In this document: one piece after another, positions 38,309 through 47,700 of the stretch
Layout: each line of letters starts with the position of its first letter
Position numbering within the stretch: position 1 is the first letter of the stretch
Source of the DNA: Candidatus Paraluminiphilus aquimaris
GTDB taxonomy: Bacteria > Pseudomonadota > Gammaproteobacteria > Pseudomonadales > Halieaceae
Length of the DNA stretch: 64,000 nt
Direction: 5' to 3'
Assembly: GCF_026230195.1 (NCBI RefSeq)
Contig: NZ_CP036501.1
Span: forward strand, 806,001 to 870,000
Notes under the pieces: generated by a model
Seen by the model: only the letters and a program-made list of their open reading frames with translations
Told to the model about the DNA's origin: nothing
The model's database searches: none
Program-made: the position numbers and the translations under genes

Positions 38309-39469
38309 TTAATAGCTGTCTACTGCCGTTAACATGCGTGTTGCCAGTGTTTGCTCGGCCTCAGTCAGTTCTGGGCGCCAGACTTCGAAGATCAATACAA
38401 ATCGATCTTCGTTTGAATCGTTCCACGCTTCGTGCTCGATTGTGTCATCAAAGAGGAAGGCTTCACCGACGTTCCAAGACCGTGTGGTATTCCCAACTCT
38501 AAACCCGCAGTTTTCCGGGATAATGAGTGGTAGGTGGCCAATTAAACGTGTGTTGATCATGCCGTTGTGAGGGGGGATTTTGGCCCCTGGGCGAAGACGT
38601 GAAAATAAAATGTTGGGGCATCGCTGGCCCGAAAAGACGAGCGGTAGCGCATTCATTGCGGCCGTTGTCACAGGGCAGAGAGCTTGGTTCTCGGGCACAG
38701 GCTCTCCGTTGCGCCACAGATAGAGGGCGCCCCAATCATCGTTGTCCGCCATGCCGTGAGAATCGAAGGCGGGGCGGTCTGTGTTGCTTTCCAGATAAGC
38801 GTTAAAAGTACTACCTCCGCTGATCAAGCCCTTCAGCTCTTCGAGGATGGCCTCTGTTTGCCCTTCGAGCGTTTCTAACCATGGGAAAGACTCGCGTGGA
38901 TGAAATTCATGGATGGGTAATCCGGGGTACATAATGTGGCGCGGCTGCGGATAGTATTGCTTGCGCTTACCAAGCAAGAGATCGACCGCTGCCTGCATGC
39001 GCGGTGTGCTCTGTGCCTCGTCCAGCAGAGGTTGAACTTCTCGCGTCATATGGTCTGCAAAGGCTTGTTGCAGCGCTTGGACACGGGTTTGCGCCCGTAA
39101 GAATTCGACTCGTATCTCTTGCACCATATCGGGGTGCAGCGGATTAATGATGAGGGCTTGCCGATAAAACGCGGCAGCTGCTTTCATATTCTCTTGAGCA
39201 TAGAAGACGTCTGCTTTGACAATGTATGCGCGTGCATTTCGAGGGTCACGCGCAATGGCACGGTCGGCCGCGAGTTGCGCATTTTCATAGTCAGCAAGGT
39301 CACGATTAGCGAGAGCGATCACGCCCCAAACAGTTGTATCGTCGAGCCCCAATTCGACGGCTCGTTGCGCTAGATTCCGGGCCGCTTCAGGCTGGTTTTC
39401 GCGCAAGATGACAATAGCTTCCCCAAGACATTTTTGAGGATCCGTCATTGATAATGGGTTACGGCTCAT
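38309..39469 (-). CDS. TPR protein with aspartyl/asparaginyl beta-hydroxylase domain
   Basis: A 386-residue protein read from the ATG at 39469. The first 130 residues hold tetratricopeptide-like helices (AARNLAQRAVELG, AQLAADRAIARDP, AAAFYRQALIINP). Residues about 185-375 form an aspartyl/asparaginyl beta-hydroxylase domain: PPHNGMINTRL supplies the first iron His, IEHEAWN the second, and RFVLIFEVWRP the downstream Arg region. Such enzymes hydroxylate Asp, Asn or related residues using Fe(II) and 2-oxoglutarate. It lies just beyond the terminator of a TonB-dependent receptor and mirrors the TPR-oxygenase on the receptor's other side. Confidence 0.85.
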   Translation of the reverse strand: MSRNPLSMTDPQKCLGEAIVILRENQPEAARNLAQRAVELGLDDTTVWGVIALANRDLADYENAQLAADRAIARDPRNARAYIVKADVFYAQENMKAAAAFYRQALIINPLHPDMVQEIRVEFLRAQTRVQALQQAFADHMTREVQPLLDEAQSTPRMQAAVDLLLGKRKQYYPQPRHIMYPGLPIHEFHPRESFPWLETLEGQTEAILEELKGLISGGSTFNAYLESNTDRPAFDSHGMADNDDWGALYLWRNGEPVPENQALCPVTTAAMNALPLVFSGQRCPNILFSRLRPGAKIPPHNGMINTRLIGHLPLIIPENCGFRVGNTTRSWNVGEAFLFDDTIEHEAWNDSNEDRFVLIFEVWRPELTEAEQTLATRMLTAVDSY

Positions 39470-39510
39470 GATGGTTTCCAAAGTGAGAAATTAACGGCGT
39501 TAATTATGCA

Positions 39511-39541
39511 AAAAAAAGGGAGGCTTTCGCCCCCCTTTTTT
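39511..39541 (-). terminator. Rho-independent terminator of the second TonB receptor
   Basis: Read on the minus strand, a G-rich stem with one mismatch, a GAAA-type loop and a run of Ts follow the receptor stop by about 23 bases. It separates the receptor transcript from the TPR-hydroxylase gene downstream. Confidence 0.85.
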
Positions 39542-39563
39542 CTGTTAGGTACTAAACGATTGT

Positions 39564-42500
39564 TTAGAACTTAACGGTTACACCTGCGAACAGGTATGTG
39601 CTCACATCAAACAGACCTGGGTAAGTGTTGTTGTTACCTGTACCCGTACCTGAAGAGGTAGTTACAGGAGCATCATCACCCAAGACGTTTTGTGCGCCCA
39701 CGCGTACGCTTACGTTCTCATTGACGTCATATGTTGCCGACAAGTCGAGGTAGTTACGCTCTTCCATTGCGTCTTCGAGGTAACCCTGTGGATCTTCCAA
39801 TCCGTAGAGGTCAGTCTCGCCAATGTGACGCCATGTTGCCGAAACAACAACGTCGTATGGCGTTACCCAAGTCGCGAGGAAGCGGTGATTGTACTCAGGA
39901 GCAGGCAGACCACATGGACCTGCGTATGCGCCAGCACACTCAACCTTGTTATCACCTGGGATAGCAATCGAGTAGTTGGTATCCAGGAACGTCGCCGCGT
40001 AATCGAAGTTAAGCGTACCCATGTCGTTCAAGTCGTACGAGTAGGTTACGTTAAGGTCGACACCCTCAGTTGCGAATGTAGCAACGTTGACGTTCTGTGT
40101 ACTAATACCCGCGAGGCCACCGTCAGGTGCTTCGTTGAGTAAGTGCAGAGTACCTGCTGTATCACGCTGAATGTTCCCACAGAACGCTGGGTCACCTGTC
40201 TCAAGACAGCGATCCAATGAAGTCTGCGCAGGAACTGAACCAATTGCGTCGGTTACTTCAATGTCGAAGTAGTCGATGGCAATAGAGAGGTTCTCGATCA
40301 TGCTTGGCGTAATAACAACACCGAAGGTAGTTGTCTCGCCTTCTTCAGCAACAAGGTTAGGGTTACCACCCGTGATCAGGTTGAACTGACCAGCCGCACT
40401 TGGGTCAACTGTACCGTACTGCGATGCAGAAAGACCTGTGTTAGCACACGCCTGCTGTGAAGCAGAAGGCGTAGGTCCTGAACATGGGTCACCGTCACCG
40501 TTTACAGGTGCTAGCTCAACAAGGCCAGTGTTGATACCTACGTAGAGGTCGAACACGTTTGGCGCACGGATCGCAACAGACTGGTTCAAACGGAAGCGAA
40601 CTTCGTCGTTTGGTGCCCAGCTGATACCAGCGAAGTAAGTGTCAGCGTCGAACGAGTTAGAAACGCCGTTACCGTTAGTTGTGTAATCAGAGTAACGATA
40701 ACCTGCTGTCAGACCGAGTTCTTGAGCCATTGGCGCGCCCGTGATGAGCGGCAATGAAATCTCCATGAACACTTCTTCAACTTCAATCTCACCGGCGATT
40801 GGCAGAGTCGCACCACCGGTACCAGTCAGACCACGTCCGCCTGATACTTTGGAGATGTCATCTGACAAACGAGCCAGCATATCTTCACGGTATTCGAAGC
40901 CGATCAGACCAGACAGACCGGAGTCCGCCATTGGGCTCTTGAAGCCCATGCTAGTGAGATCACCTTCGATGGTGCCGCCAAAGACTGTCTGCTCAGTTTC
41001 ACCGGTTACGATACCAACACCTGCGATGAACGCAGCTGCTTCGTCAGTGACCGCAGTTGAACCGTCAGCGTTACGTGTGAAGATGTTCCATGGCTCACAA
41101 CCACCGCTGGTGTCACGACAAACGGGGTTGTCGAAGGTACCAGTAACGTACAACGCTTGCTGTACACGGTTGAAGTTCAAATCGTTCTGAGAGATACGTG
41201 TACCTTCAGTCGCAGCGAACTGGCCGAAGATATCAAACGCAAAGTTCTCGTTGATGTCGCCACGGAAACCGAAGATTGCACGCCATGAGCTGTTCTCGTA
41301 AGTACTTACACGAGGACCGCCTTCAACGTTACGGTGCGAGTTAATGAACTGAACATCGATAGACTCATTACCAGCGGCCATCCAATCGAGACAGCTGATG
41401 AAGTCACCGTTGTCATCGAATGTACCTGTGATGTCACCCAAACGAATACCGTCACCGTTTGGACCAGCACCGCCTGCAAGCAATGGGTTGTCACAGTTGG
41501 TCTGGAAAGGACGGTTGAACGACGCAGATTCCGCGATCTGAGCGGCAGTCTTGTTGTTCATGTACGTTGTATCGAAGTACGCTTCGACGTCATCAGTGAT
41601 CTCGTAGTGACCACTTGCGCCAAGGTTCCAACGCTCAACTGGACGCTGGTAGTGGTTTACCGCGCCGTAGTTGTAGAACACGTCACTTCGGCTGAAGTCG
41701 ATTGGTACGATTGTGCCGTCGAGCTCTTGGAATACAGTACCAGCAACGCCGTTACCGATTGTTCCGTTGAAACGACGGAAGTTAGATGAGCCACCACAGA
41801 AGGGAGCTGAAGAGCCGAACAGAGTACATGCGCCTGTGTCACGGTCACGACCGATCATAGACTCCATGTCTTCGTATGTTCCGAAGAGCGTGATGTTGCC
41901 ACGGCCATCTTCGCTGTTTACACCCATCAATACAGACATAAGGCTAGCTTCACCGGCTGTGTTTGAACCCGGGTCAAAAAACTCTGCGTCCGCGAGCTTC
42001 TCTTGCATGTAGCCATTGTCGTTTGCGTTGTAGTTCGTGCTGTACTGGTAGTCGAACTCAAAACCTTCGAAGTCTTTCTTGGTAATGAAGTTCACAACAC
42101 CGGCAACCGCGTCAGAACCGTATACCGCAGATGCACCTGCAGTTACGACATCGACACGCTCAACCATGCGAGCAGGAACCATGTCTACGTTAGCTGATGA
42201 TGAGAATGGGCTACCGAAAGGCAGACGCTTACCATCGATCAGTACCAGTGTACGCTGTGAACCCAAACCACGAAGGTTCAGAGTTGACGTACCGCTAGCG
42301 CCGTTTGCAACTTCCGCTGTCTGCGAAACGAATACGTTTGGCAGAATGTTGACCACGTCTTCGACACGAGCAACACCACGGCTGTTAATTTCTTCTGCAC
42401 CGATCTGCACGAGTGGTACAGATGAAGTAACGTTTGACTTGGTCAAACGAGTACCCGTAACCACAACCTCTTCGAGGTCAGCTGATTCGTCCTGGGCAGA

Positions 42501-42575
42501 AACGAGTGTGGGCAGTGTTGAAGCAACTGCCGCGGCTACCGCAGAACTGAGGTAGCGTGTTTTAAAAGATTTCAT
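39564..42575 (-). CDS. TonB-dependent outer-membrane receptor
   Basis: A 1003-residue receptor with a signal peptide (about 1-27, ending VSAQ), a TonB box-like LEEVVVTGTRL, a plug domain (about 40-170, with LRGLGSQRTLVLIDGKRLP and VERVDVVTAGASAVYGSDAVAGVVNFI) and a large barrel ending in FAGVTVKF. Cysteine pairs scattered in the barrel loops (CTLFGSSAPFC, CSGPTPSASQQAC) suggest disulfide-braced extracellular loops. The type is the large marine/Xanthomonas-like receptor for oligosaccharides, peptides or other dissolved organic matter. GGGGAGG precedes the ATG. It is flanked on both sides by TPR-oxygenase genes, which is the chief hint at its role. Confidence 0.92.
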   Translation of the reverse strand: MKSFKTRYLSSAVAAAVASTLPTLVSAQDESADLEEVVVTGTRLTKSNVTSSVPLVQIGAEEINSRGVARVEDVVNILPNVFVSQTAEVANGASGTSTLNLRGLGSQRTLVLIDGKRLPFGSPFSSSANVDMVPARMVERVDVVTAGASAVYGSDAVAGVVNFITKKDFEGFEFDYQYSTNYNANDNGYMQEKLADAEFFDPGSNTAGEASLMSVLMGVNSEDGRGNITLFGTYEDMESMIGRDRDTGACTLFGSSAPFCGGSSNFRRFNGTIGNGVAGTVFQELDGTIVPIDFSRSDVFYNYGAVNHYQRPVERWNLGASGHYEITDDVEAYFDTTYMNNKTAAQIAESASFNRPFQTNCDNPLLAGGAGPNGDGIRLGDITGTFDDNGDFISCLDWMAAGNESIDVQFINSHRNVEGGPRVSTYENSSWRAIFGFRGDINENFAFDIFGQFAATEGTRISQNDLNFNRVQQALYVTGTFDNPVCRDTSGGCEPWNIFTRNADGSTAVTDEAAAFIAGVGIVTGETEQTVFGGTIEGDLTSMGFKSPMADSGLSGLIGFEYREDMLARLSDDISKVSGGRGLTGTGGATLPIAGEIEVEEVFMEISLPLITGAPMAQELGLTAGYRYSDYTTNGNGVSNSFDADTYFAGISWAPNDEVRFRLNQSVAIRAPNVFDLYVGINTGLVELAPVNGDGDPCSGPTPSASQQACANTGLSASQYGTVDPSAAGQFNLITGGNPNLVAEEGETTTFGVVITPSMIENLSIAIDYFDIEVTDAIGSVPAQTSLDRCLETGDPAFCGNIQRDTAGTLHLLNEAPDGGLAGISTQNVNVATFATEGVDLNVTYSYDLNDMGTLNFDYAATFLDTNYSIAIPGDNKVECAGAYAGPCGLPAPEYNHRFLATWVTPYDVVVSATWRHIGETDLYGLEDPQGYLEDAMEERNYLDLSATYDVNENVSVRVGAQNVLGDDAPVTTSSGTGTGNNNTYPGLFDVSTYLFAGVTVKF

Positions 42576-42647
42576 TAGAAACCTCCCCTAGTTTTATATA
42601 AAAGTTCAAGGACTCCTTGTGGCGCCTTTTGTATACCTGCACGCCGA

Positions 42648-42670
42648 TGCAGTGCGATCGCACAACTGCA
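42648..42670. promoter_or_regulatory. Palindromic operator-like site upstream of the receptor
   Basis: The 434-base gap between the receptor and the divergent TPR-oxygenase has no convincing gene. It contains a perfect 12-bp palindrome GTGCGATCGCAC (42652-42663), extended outward by TGCA and ACTGCA halves. A smaller repeat CAAGGA-C-TCCTTG lies at 42607-42619 nearer the receptor start. Either could bind a regulator shared by the two divergent genes. Confidence 0.4.
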
Positions 42671-43009
42671 CCTCGGGACCTTATCGAATGTTGGGTATTG
42701 CGCGATAGTCATTAGTGATAAATGTTAGGTAATTTGAGACGTAATGTGACTTATTTACACTAAAGTTATTGAACTTTTTGCCCAGAGGGCTGGTGAGGTT
42801 TCACTAATCTGTGCGGCGTTTTCGCGAATTCCTCTGAAAATCGTTAACTGACTTCGCTCCTTCGCCTGTGTTGAGCGCAGCGTGAAATCTAAGGTTACAC
42901 TTAGCGACACAAAGACCCGCAAGCAGTGAATGAAGACGCCCATGTGCCGTATAACCGTAATCATCAAAACTGCGTCCGCACGCTCTTTTGCAAGCGCTGA
43001 CGTCAAGCT

Positions 43010-44845
43010 ATGAAACCGAACTTAAGACAAGACCTTGAAACGATACAGCGCCAACTCATGGCAGGTCAGTTTCAGGAAGGTATAGCGACCTGTCGGAAGG
43101 TCTTGTCATACGCACCCAAAGAGCCTAATGCCTTGTACATGATGGGGGTCGCCGCGGCTCAGTTGGGTGACGCGAACACCACCCAAGTGGCCTTCGACGC
43201 GGCGCTGAAGGTAACCCCAGATCGGGTCGATCTTTTGATGAACTACGGTAACTTTCTTCGTGAAACCGGCGCCTTAGATCGGGCTCAGGCGCTTTTGCAG
43301 CGCGCATCAGAGCTCGCACCGAAAACCGCGGGTGTTTGGCAGGCCTTGTCTTCCACTCAATTGAGGCTGGAACGATTCGACGCGGCGCTCGTCAGTGCTG
43401 AAAGATTCATCGCTTTAGCCCCCAAAGCGGCAGCGGCATGGGAATTAGCGGCGGGGGCAGCGCAGCGGCTGGGTAATCGTGATCGTGCACTTGGCATCAT
43501 CAAGGAGGGGCTCGAAAGTCTGCCCGAGTCCCCCTCACTCCACTATGCTCTGGGTCAGCTCAACCGCGAGAGTGGTGAGTTCGCGGCAGCAAGTACGGCC
43601 TATGAACGAGCCCGCCAGCTCGGTTTTCAGTCCGCAGACTTGTATCGCAACAATGCAGAGTCGCTACTTGAGGAGGGGCGGCCGCTGGACGCAGCGGCTT
43701 TTGCTCGAATAGGGCTTGCCCGTTTCCCTTCAGACATCGCGCTTCATCAAGTGGCGACACGACTCCATGTTGAAAGTAAGTCGCCCGGTGATCCCGTGGG
43801 CGAGCTAATAAAAGCGGCTCGATCGGAACGTACGAATGCCACATTGTGGGAGACGGCAATCGGCTTTCTCAAATATCTCGATCGGCAAGAGGATGAGCGA
43901 CGGCTGCTCGAGGAAGCTCTGTCATCAGGTAGCCCTAAAACGCCGCGCCTTCTGAGTCTCCAGGCGATAGCCATGGCTGATGCGGGCGATACCAAGCGAA
44001 TGGTGGCGACATACGAGAATCTTTTAAAACGGTTTCCTGATGATGCAGGTGTCAAATTTGACTTCGCGATTCAGCTACTAAAGATGTCAGAGCCCCAACG
44101 CGCCGACCGATTATTCGATGAGGTGCTGAAGAACAGCCCCCTTGATCAAATGGCACTGGGTTTTAAAAGCACGGCGTTGCGTTTGATGGGTGATGATCGA
44201 TTAAATGATCTAGTGGACCATAATGACATGGTCTTTGAGGTGGAAATCCCCGTGCCCAACGGCTACTCCTCGCGCTCTGCGTATTTCGCTGAGGTGGCAG
44301 CGGTACTTGAGACACTTCACCACACCCGTGCGCACCCGATTGATCAGAGCGTGCGTGGTGGCACACAAACCAATGGTTTCTTGTTCCGAATTGCCCACCC
44401 GATGATTGCTCAGCTCGAACAGCAAATTCGCCTTGCGATTGTCGATGCGCTTCATCGGTTTCCTACTGACAGCAAACATCCCTTTTGGCGACGAAATACG
44501 GTCGATACCGGGGCTGCAGATATTGTGTTTTCAGGCGCATGGTCAGTGCGACTGAGTGCGCAAGGTTTTCATACAAATCACATGCACCCTAAGGGCTGGA
44601 TAAGCTCTGCGCTTTACATTGCCGTCCCGGATGAGGTGACTGGCGCGAGTGACGATGCCGGATACATTCAGTTTGGGGCGCCAGAGGAGAAGTTGGGTCT
44701 GAATTTGCCGCCGATTCGGACAATAAAGCCCCAAGTCGGAAACCTGGTGCTTTTCCCCTCTTATATGTGGCACGGCACAATACCCTTTAGTTCAAAGCAG
44801 CCAAGAATCACGGTTGCCTTCGATATTGTTCCGCATACCGAGTGA
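43010..44845 (+). CDS. TPR protein with C-terminal 2OG-Fe(II) oxygenase domain
   Basis: A 611-residue protein without a signal peptide. Residues about 1-370 are tetratricopeptide repeats (PKEPNALYMMGVAAAQLG, and similar motifs roughly every 34 residues). Residues about 400-611 resemble the 2OG-FeII_Oxy_5 family: the iron site is in GFHTNHMHPKGW (His524/His526 region), the distal His588 in YMWHGT and the 2-oxoglutarate Arg599 in PRITVAFD. It probably hydroxylates a protein or peptide captured by the repeats. It is divergent from the TonB receptor across 434 bases. Confidence 0.82.
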   Translation: MKPNLRQDLETIQRQLMAGQFQEGIATCRKVLSYAPKEPNALYMMGVAAAQLGDANTTQVAFDAALKVTPDRVDLLMNYGNFLRETGALDRAQALLQRASELAPKTAGVWQALSSTQLRLERFDAALVSAERFIALAPKAAAAWELAAGAAQRLGNRDRALGIIKEGLESLPESPSLHYALGQLNRESGEFAAASTAYERARQLGFQSADLYRNNAESLLEEGRPLDAAAFARIGLARFPSDIALHQVATRLHVESKSPGDPVGELIKAARSERTNATLWETAIGFLKYLDRQEDERRLLEEALSSGSPKTPRLLSLQAIAMADAGDTKRMVATYENLLKRFPDDAGVKFDFAIQLLKMSEPQRADRLFDEVLKNSPLDQMALGFKSTALRLMGDDRLNDLVDHNDMVFEVEIPVPNGYSSRSAYFAEVAAVLETLHHTRAHPIDQSVRGGTQTNGFLFRIAHPMIAQLEQQIRLAIVDALHRFPTDSKHPFWRRNTVDTGAADIVFSGAWSVRLSAQGFHTNHMHPKGWISSALYIAVPDEVTGASDDAGYIQFGAPEEKLGLNLPPIRTIKPQVGNLVLFPSYMWHGTIPFSSKQPRITVAFDIVPHTE

Positions 44846-44894
44846 AAGGCCTAGTCGGCTTACACTCGTTGCCATGAGACGGCCGAATAGCGAT

Positions 44895-45521
44895 CTACTT
44901 AACTTTCGAAACGAGCACTGACTTACCGCTAGAGACAACGGTCATCTCCCAGCCACCCATCCAGTTTTTATCAAATTTAACGCGGTAATCATCGCCGCGA
45001 TGACGGTATTGTGACGACGATCGCTGACGCCAAATCTGACCATTGTCGAGCCTGAAAACGGTCTTGCCTCGCCAGCCGGTGAAATCGCCTGTCAGCATCG
45101 CATCAAAGGGACCGCGATTTGCGTTGGCTTTACTGTCTTGTTCTTTACGCGTGGCTAACTCCTCTGCCACACGCCGTTCAATCTCCTCGTCGATTGCCGT
45201 TTGCTTGCTCGGCTTGGGGGTACTATTCGTGCGGGTAGTAACGCGTTCTTGTGAATCCACGCTAGCCGCCTTACCGTAGCGCGCTTTCAACCAATCATTT
45301 AAGTACTGGCGCTGTTTAGACGTCAGCGAGTCAACACCGGATCGAACGCGCTCCTCTTCGGTCATTGCGCGCTCGAGGGGTTGGTATGCTGTATCGGCGC
45401 TGGCTATTGTAGCGGTTAGAAGCGGCGCAACCAAGGCGAGCTTAGCCAGATATCGCCAAAATGACCTGCTTGGCTTGTCAGAGCGATGGTCCTGGCTAAT
45501 CCGTTTTAGGTGGGTGTACAT
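44895..45521 (-). CDS. Secreted or membrane-anchored protein, unknown
   Basis: A 208-residue protein. Residues about 25-45 form a signal peptide or anchor (LAKLALVAPLLTATIASA), then a charged linker and a C-terminal beta-rich domain (about 140-208) with FTGWRGKTVFRLDNGQIWRQRSS and a terminal VVSSGKSVLVSKVK. That last domain looks like the short barrel seen in periplasmic proteins of unknown role in gammaproteobacteria. The ATG at 45521 has GAGGAG seven bases upstream, which decides it over the TTG at 45536. Confidence 0.65.
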   Translation of the reverse strand: MYTHLKRISQDHRSDKPSRSFWRYLAKLALVAPLLTATIASADTAYQPLERAMTEEERVRSGVDSLTSKQRQYLNDWLKARYGKAASVDSQERVTTRTNSTPKPSKQTAIDEEIERRVAEELATRKEQDSKANANRGPFDAMLTGDFTGWRGKTVFRLDNGQIWRQRSSSQYRHRGDDYRVKFDKNWMGGWEMTVVSSGKSVLVSKVK

Positions 45522-45677
45522 GAGCAGACTCCTCAAAGAATGTGGTTAGGTCAGACATTGGCCATCCTCAAGCGTGTAATGTATGCCTTTCGGATACATG
45601 GGTTCAATCCACTCATGGATTGTAAAGGCCCTTGCGGGCGGTAGTCAGATGGCGAAACGCGACTGTCGAGTGGTCAA

Positions 45678-47513
45678 TTGGGAGGTGGCATTATCAATTC
45701 AACTAACGCCAAAAAATCGTCATGGCCCCGTACGCAACGTCAAGGTTTGATACTCAATGTATTGTTGGTCACGGCCGGTTATTGCCTCAGCGCATCAGCG
45801 AATGCGAGTGGCAACGAACGACCGGGACCAGAAGGCGCTGCACGATCGGCAGTGAGTGAGGACTCTTCGTGTCAGAGTGCTGATTTACTCTTGCACAACG
45901 CACGCGTTTATACCCCCATCGACTACACGGTCCATGAAAGCGAGCCGGTGATAGAGCGTTTTGAGGCTGTTGCGATTAAAGACGGAACATTTGTTTTTGT
46001 GGGTTCCAACGCCTCGGCGGAGGCTTGGCGGTGCGGCGCATCTGAAGTGATCGACCTCAAGGAAAGTGCGGTCTATCCAGGCTTTACAGACAGTCACCAA
46101 CACCTTGAGGGCGTCGGGCGCCGAACCAAGACTTTGAGCCTTTTTGGGATTGCGACGCTTGAAGAGACCGTAGCGCAGATACGCGGGTGGTCTAAGGGAG
46201 TCGCTGAAGGCGACTGGGTGATGGGCCGGGGCTGGATAGAGCGCGAGTGGGAAGATGAGCAGCGTTTTTTAACGCGCTGGGATGTCGATGCATTCACTGA
46301 GAGTAAGCCGTTGTTCATGCCAAGAGCAGACGGCGTGTCGGCACTGGTTAATTCGAAAGCGCTCTCGCTTGCGGGAGTCACTCGGGATACCCCTGACCCT
46401 GTTGGGGGTCGATTCGACCGCGATGCCGAGGGCGAGCTTACGGGTTATGTACTGGGTCGGGCGATGGACCCTTTCCGTGCAATTTTGCCTCCCGAGACGA
46501 ACACGTACATCAAAGACAACTTGTTGCGAGGTATGCGGGCCAATGCCTCGCTGGGTTGGACTGCGACACACGATGCGGGTATGTCGTGGCGCGAGTTGAA
46601 TCTGCTGCAGGAGCTCCATCAGGAAGGTCAGATGGCGCATCGCGTGTATGTCGCGGTGCCGATATCAGAGGCAGGACCGCTTATCGCGCAGGGACCCGAG
46701 CAGACGGAGGACGGTTGGATCGCGCTGAACGCCATAAAGGTTTTCATCGATGGCACCTTGGGCTCGCGCGGCGCGGCACTGCTGGAGCCGTACGCAGATG
46801 CCGATCACACTGGCTTTATGAATCGGACAACGAAAGAGGCGCTCATGCCCGTCTTGGCGGGTGCATTGGCAAAAGGTCTCCAAATAATGACGCATGTCAT
46901 CGGCGACCGTGCGCTGAGGACGACGTTGGATTGGTACGAAGAGGCTTGGGACGCATTGCCATCGGGTGAATGGGCCAAAACAGACCTTCGGTGGCGACTT
47001 GAGCATGCGCAAATCATTCCAGCGCAAGACCAGGAAAGGATAGCCAGAATGAATGTCACATTGTCGATGCAGCCAAGTCACGCCATCGGTGATCTAAACT
47101 TTGCGCCCGCGAGGCTTGGTGACGATCGCTTGGCGCTTGCTTACCCCTGGCGTCCTCTTATCAAGCAAGGTATACCGGTAGTGGCTGGTTCGGACGCACC
47201 CGTGGAAGCCGGCGATCCGCGCATCGAATTTTACGCCGCCATTACACGTCAGCGGTTAGACGGCAGCTCAGGTGAGGGCTGGCATCCCGAGTTTGCTGTG
47301 TCGCGCGCGCAGGCGTTAAAAATGTTTACGGTTTGGCCTGCTTATAGCGCTTTTCAGGAAATTGATCGAGGCAGTATTCAAGTCGGTAAGCGTGCTGATC
47401 TGACCATTTTCGATACGGACTTTATGACAGCGACACCCGCGCAAATACTCAAGTCTCGGGCGATAATGACGATTGTCGATGGGAAAATTATCTTTAAGGT
47501 GTGGCCCGTTTAA
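45678..47513 (+). CDS. Secreted amidohydrolase, YtcJ-like
   Basis: A protein of up to 611 residues of the amidohydrolase-3/YtcJ family. A signal peptide-like stretch (LILNVLLVTAGYCLSASANA) precedes the metal site: SHQH in GFTDSHQHLEGVG, then DGTLGSRGAALLE, HVIGDRAL, EHAQII and GSDAPVEAGDP carry the other metal and catalytic residues. It hydrolyses an unknown amide or cyclic compound in the periplasm. The only recognised start codon upstream of the signal peptide is the TTG at 45678, which overlaps a strong GGGAGGTGG ribosome-site sequence, so the true start is unclear. Confidence 0.8.
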   Translation: MGGGIINSTNAKKSSWPRTQRQGLILNVLLVTAGYCLSASANASGNERPGPEGAARSAVSEDSSCQSADLLLHNARVYTPIDYTVHESEPVIERFEAVAIKDGTFVFVGSNASAEAWRCGASEVIDLKESAVYPGFTDSHQHLEGVGRRTKTLSLFGIATLEETVAQIRGWSKGVAEGDWVMGRGWIEREWEDEQRFLTRWDVDAFTESKPLFMPRADGVSALVNSKALSLAGVTRDTPDPVGGRFDRDAEGELTGYVLGRAMDPFRAILPPETNTYIKDNLLRGMRANASLGWTATHDAGMSWRELNLLQELHQEGQMAHRVYVAVPISEAGPLIAQGPEQTEDGWIALNAIKVFIDGTLGSRGAALLEPYADADHTGFMNRTTKEALMPVLAGALAKGLQIMTHVIGDRALRTTLDWYEEAWDALPSGEWAKTDLRWRLEHAQIIPAQDQERIARMNVTLSMQPSHAIGDLNFAPARLGDDRLALAYPWRPLIKQGIPVVAGSDAPVEAGDPRIEFYAAITRQRLDGSSGEGWHPEFAVSRAQALKMFTVWPAYSAFQEIDRGSIQVGKRADLTIFDTDFMTATPAQILKSRAIMTIVDGKIIFKVWPV

Positions 47514-47700
47514 ATCCTGTGCGAAAAAACCGAGATCCAAAGGCGAGAATGTAAGGGGGCGAGCCGGTGAACGTGAGGACGCGATTTTGATGGGTGACAC
47601 TCGCCATTGGGCGAAGCTCGCTGGTCGTCACGGTCCAGAAGACGTTTAAAAGCAGCAGCAGTTTATAAATAGAACGCTTAAGAATCCGCGGTGATTGATC

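Noticed and set aside
39690-42555. Many long open frames on the plus strand opposite the second TonB receptor
   Set aside because: They lie wholly inside a clear receptor gene, show Thr/Val/Cys-rich nonsense composition and no motif.
42652-42663. GCGATCGC palindrome as a cyanobacterial HIP1 element
   Set aside because: Only one copy was noticed and the gene content is clearly gammaproteobacterial.
42755-43006. 83-residue minus-strand frame in the receptor/oxygenase gap
   Set aside because: No recognisable sequence and no ribosome site; the gap is better explained as a shared regulatory region.
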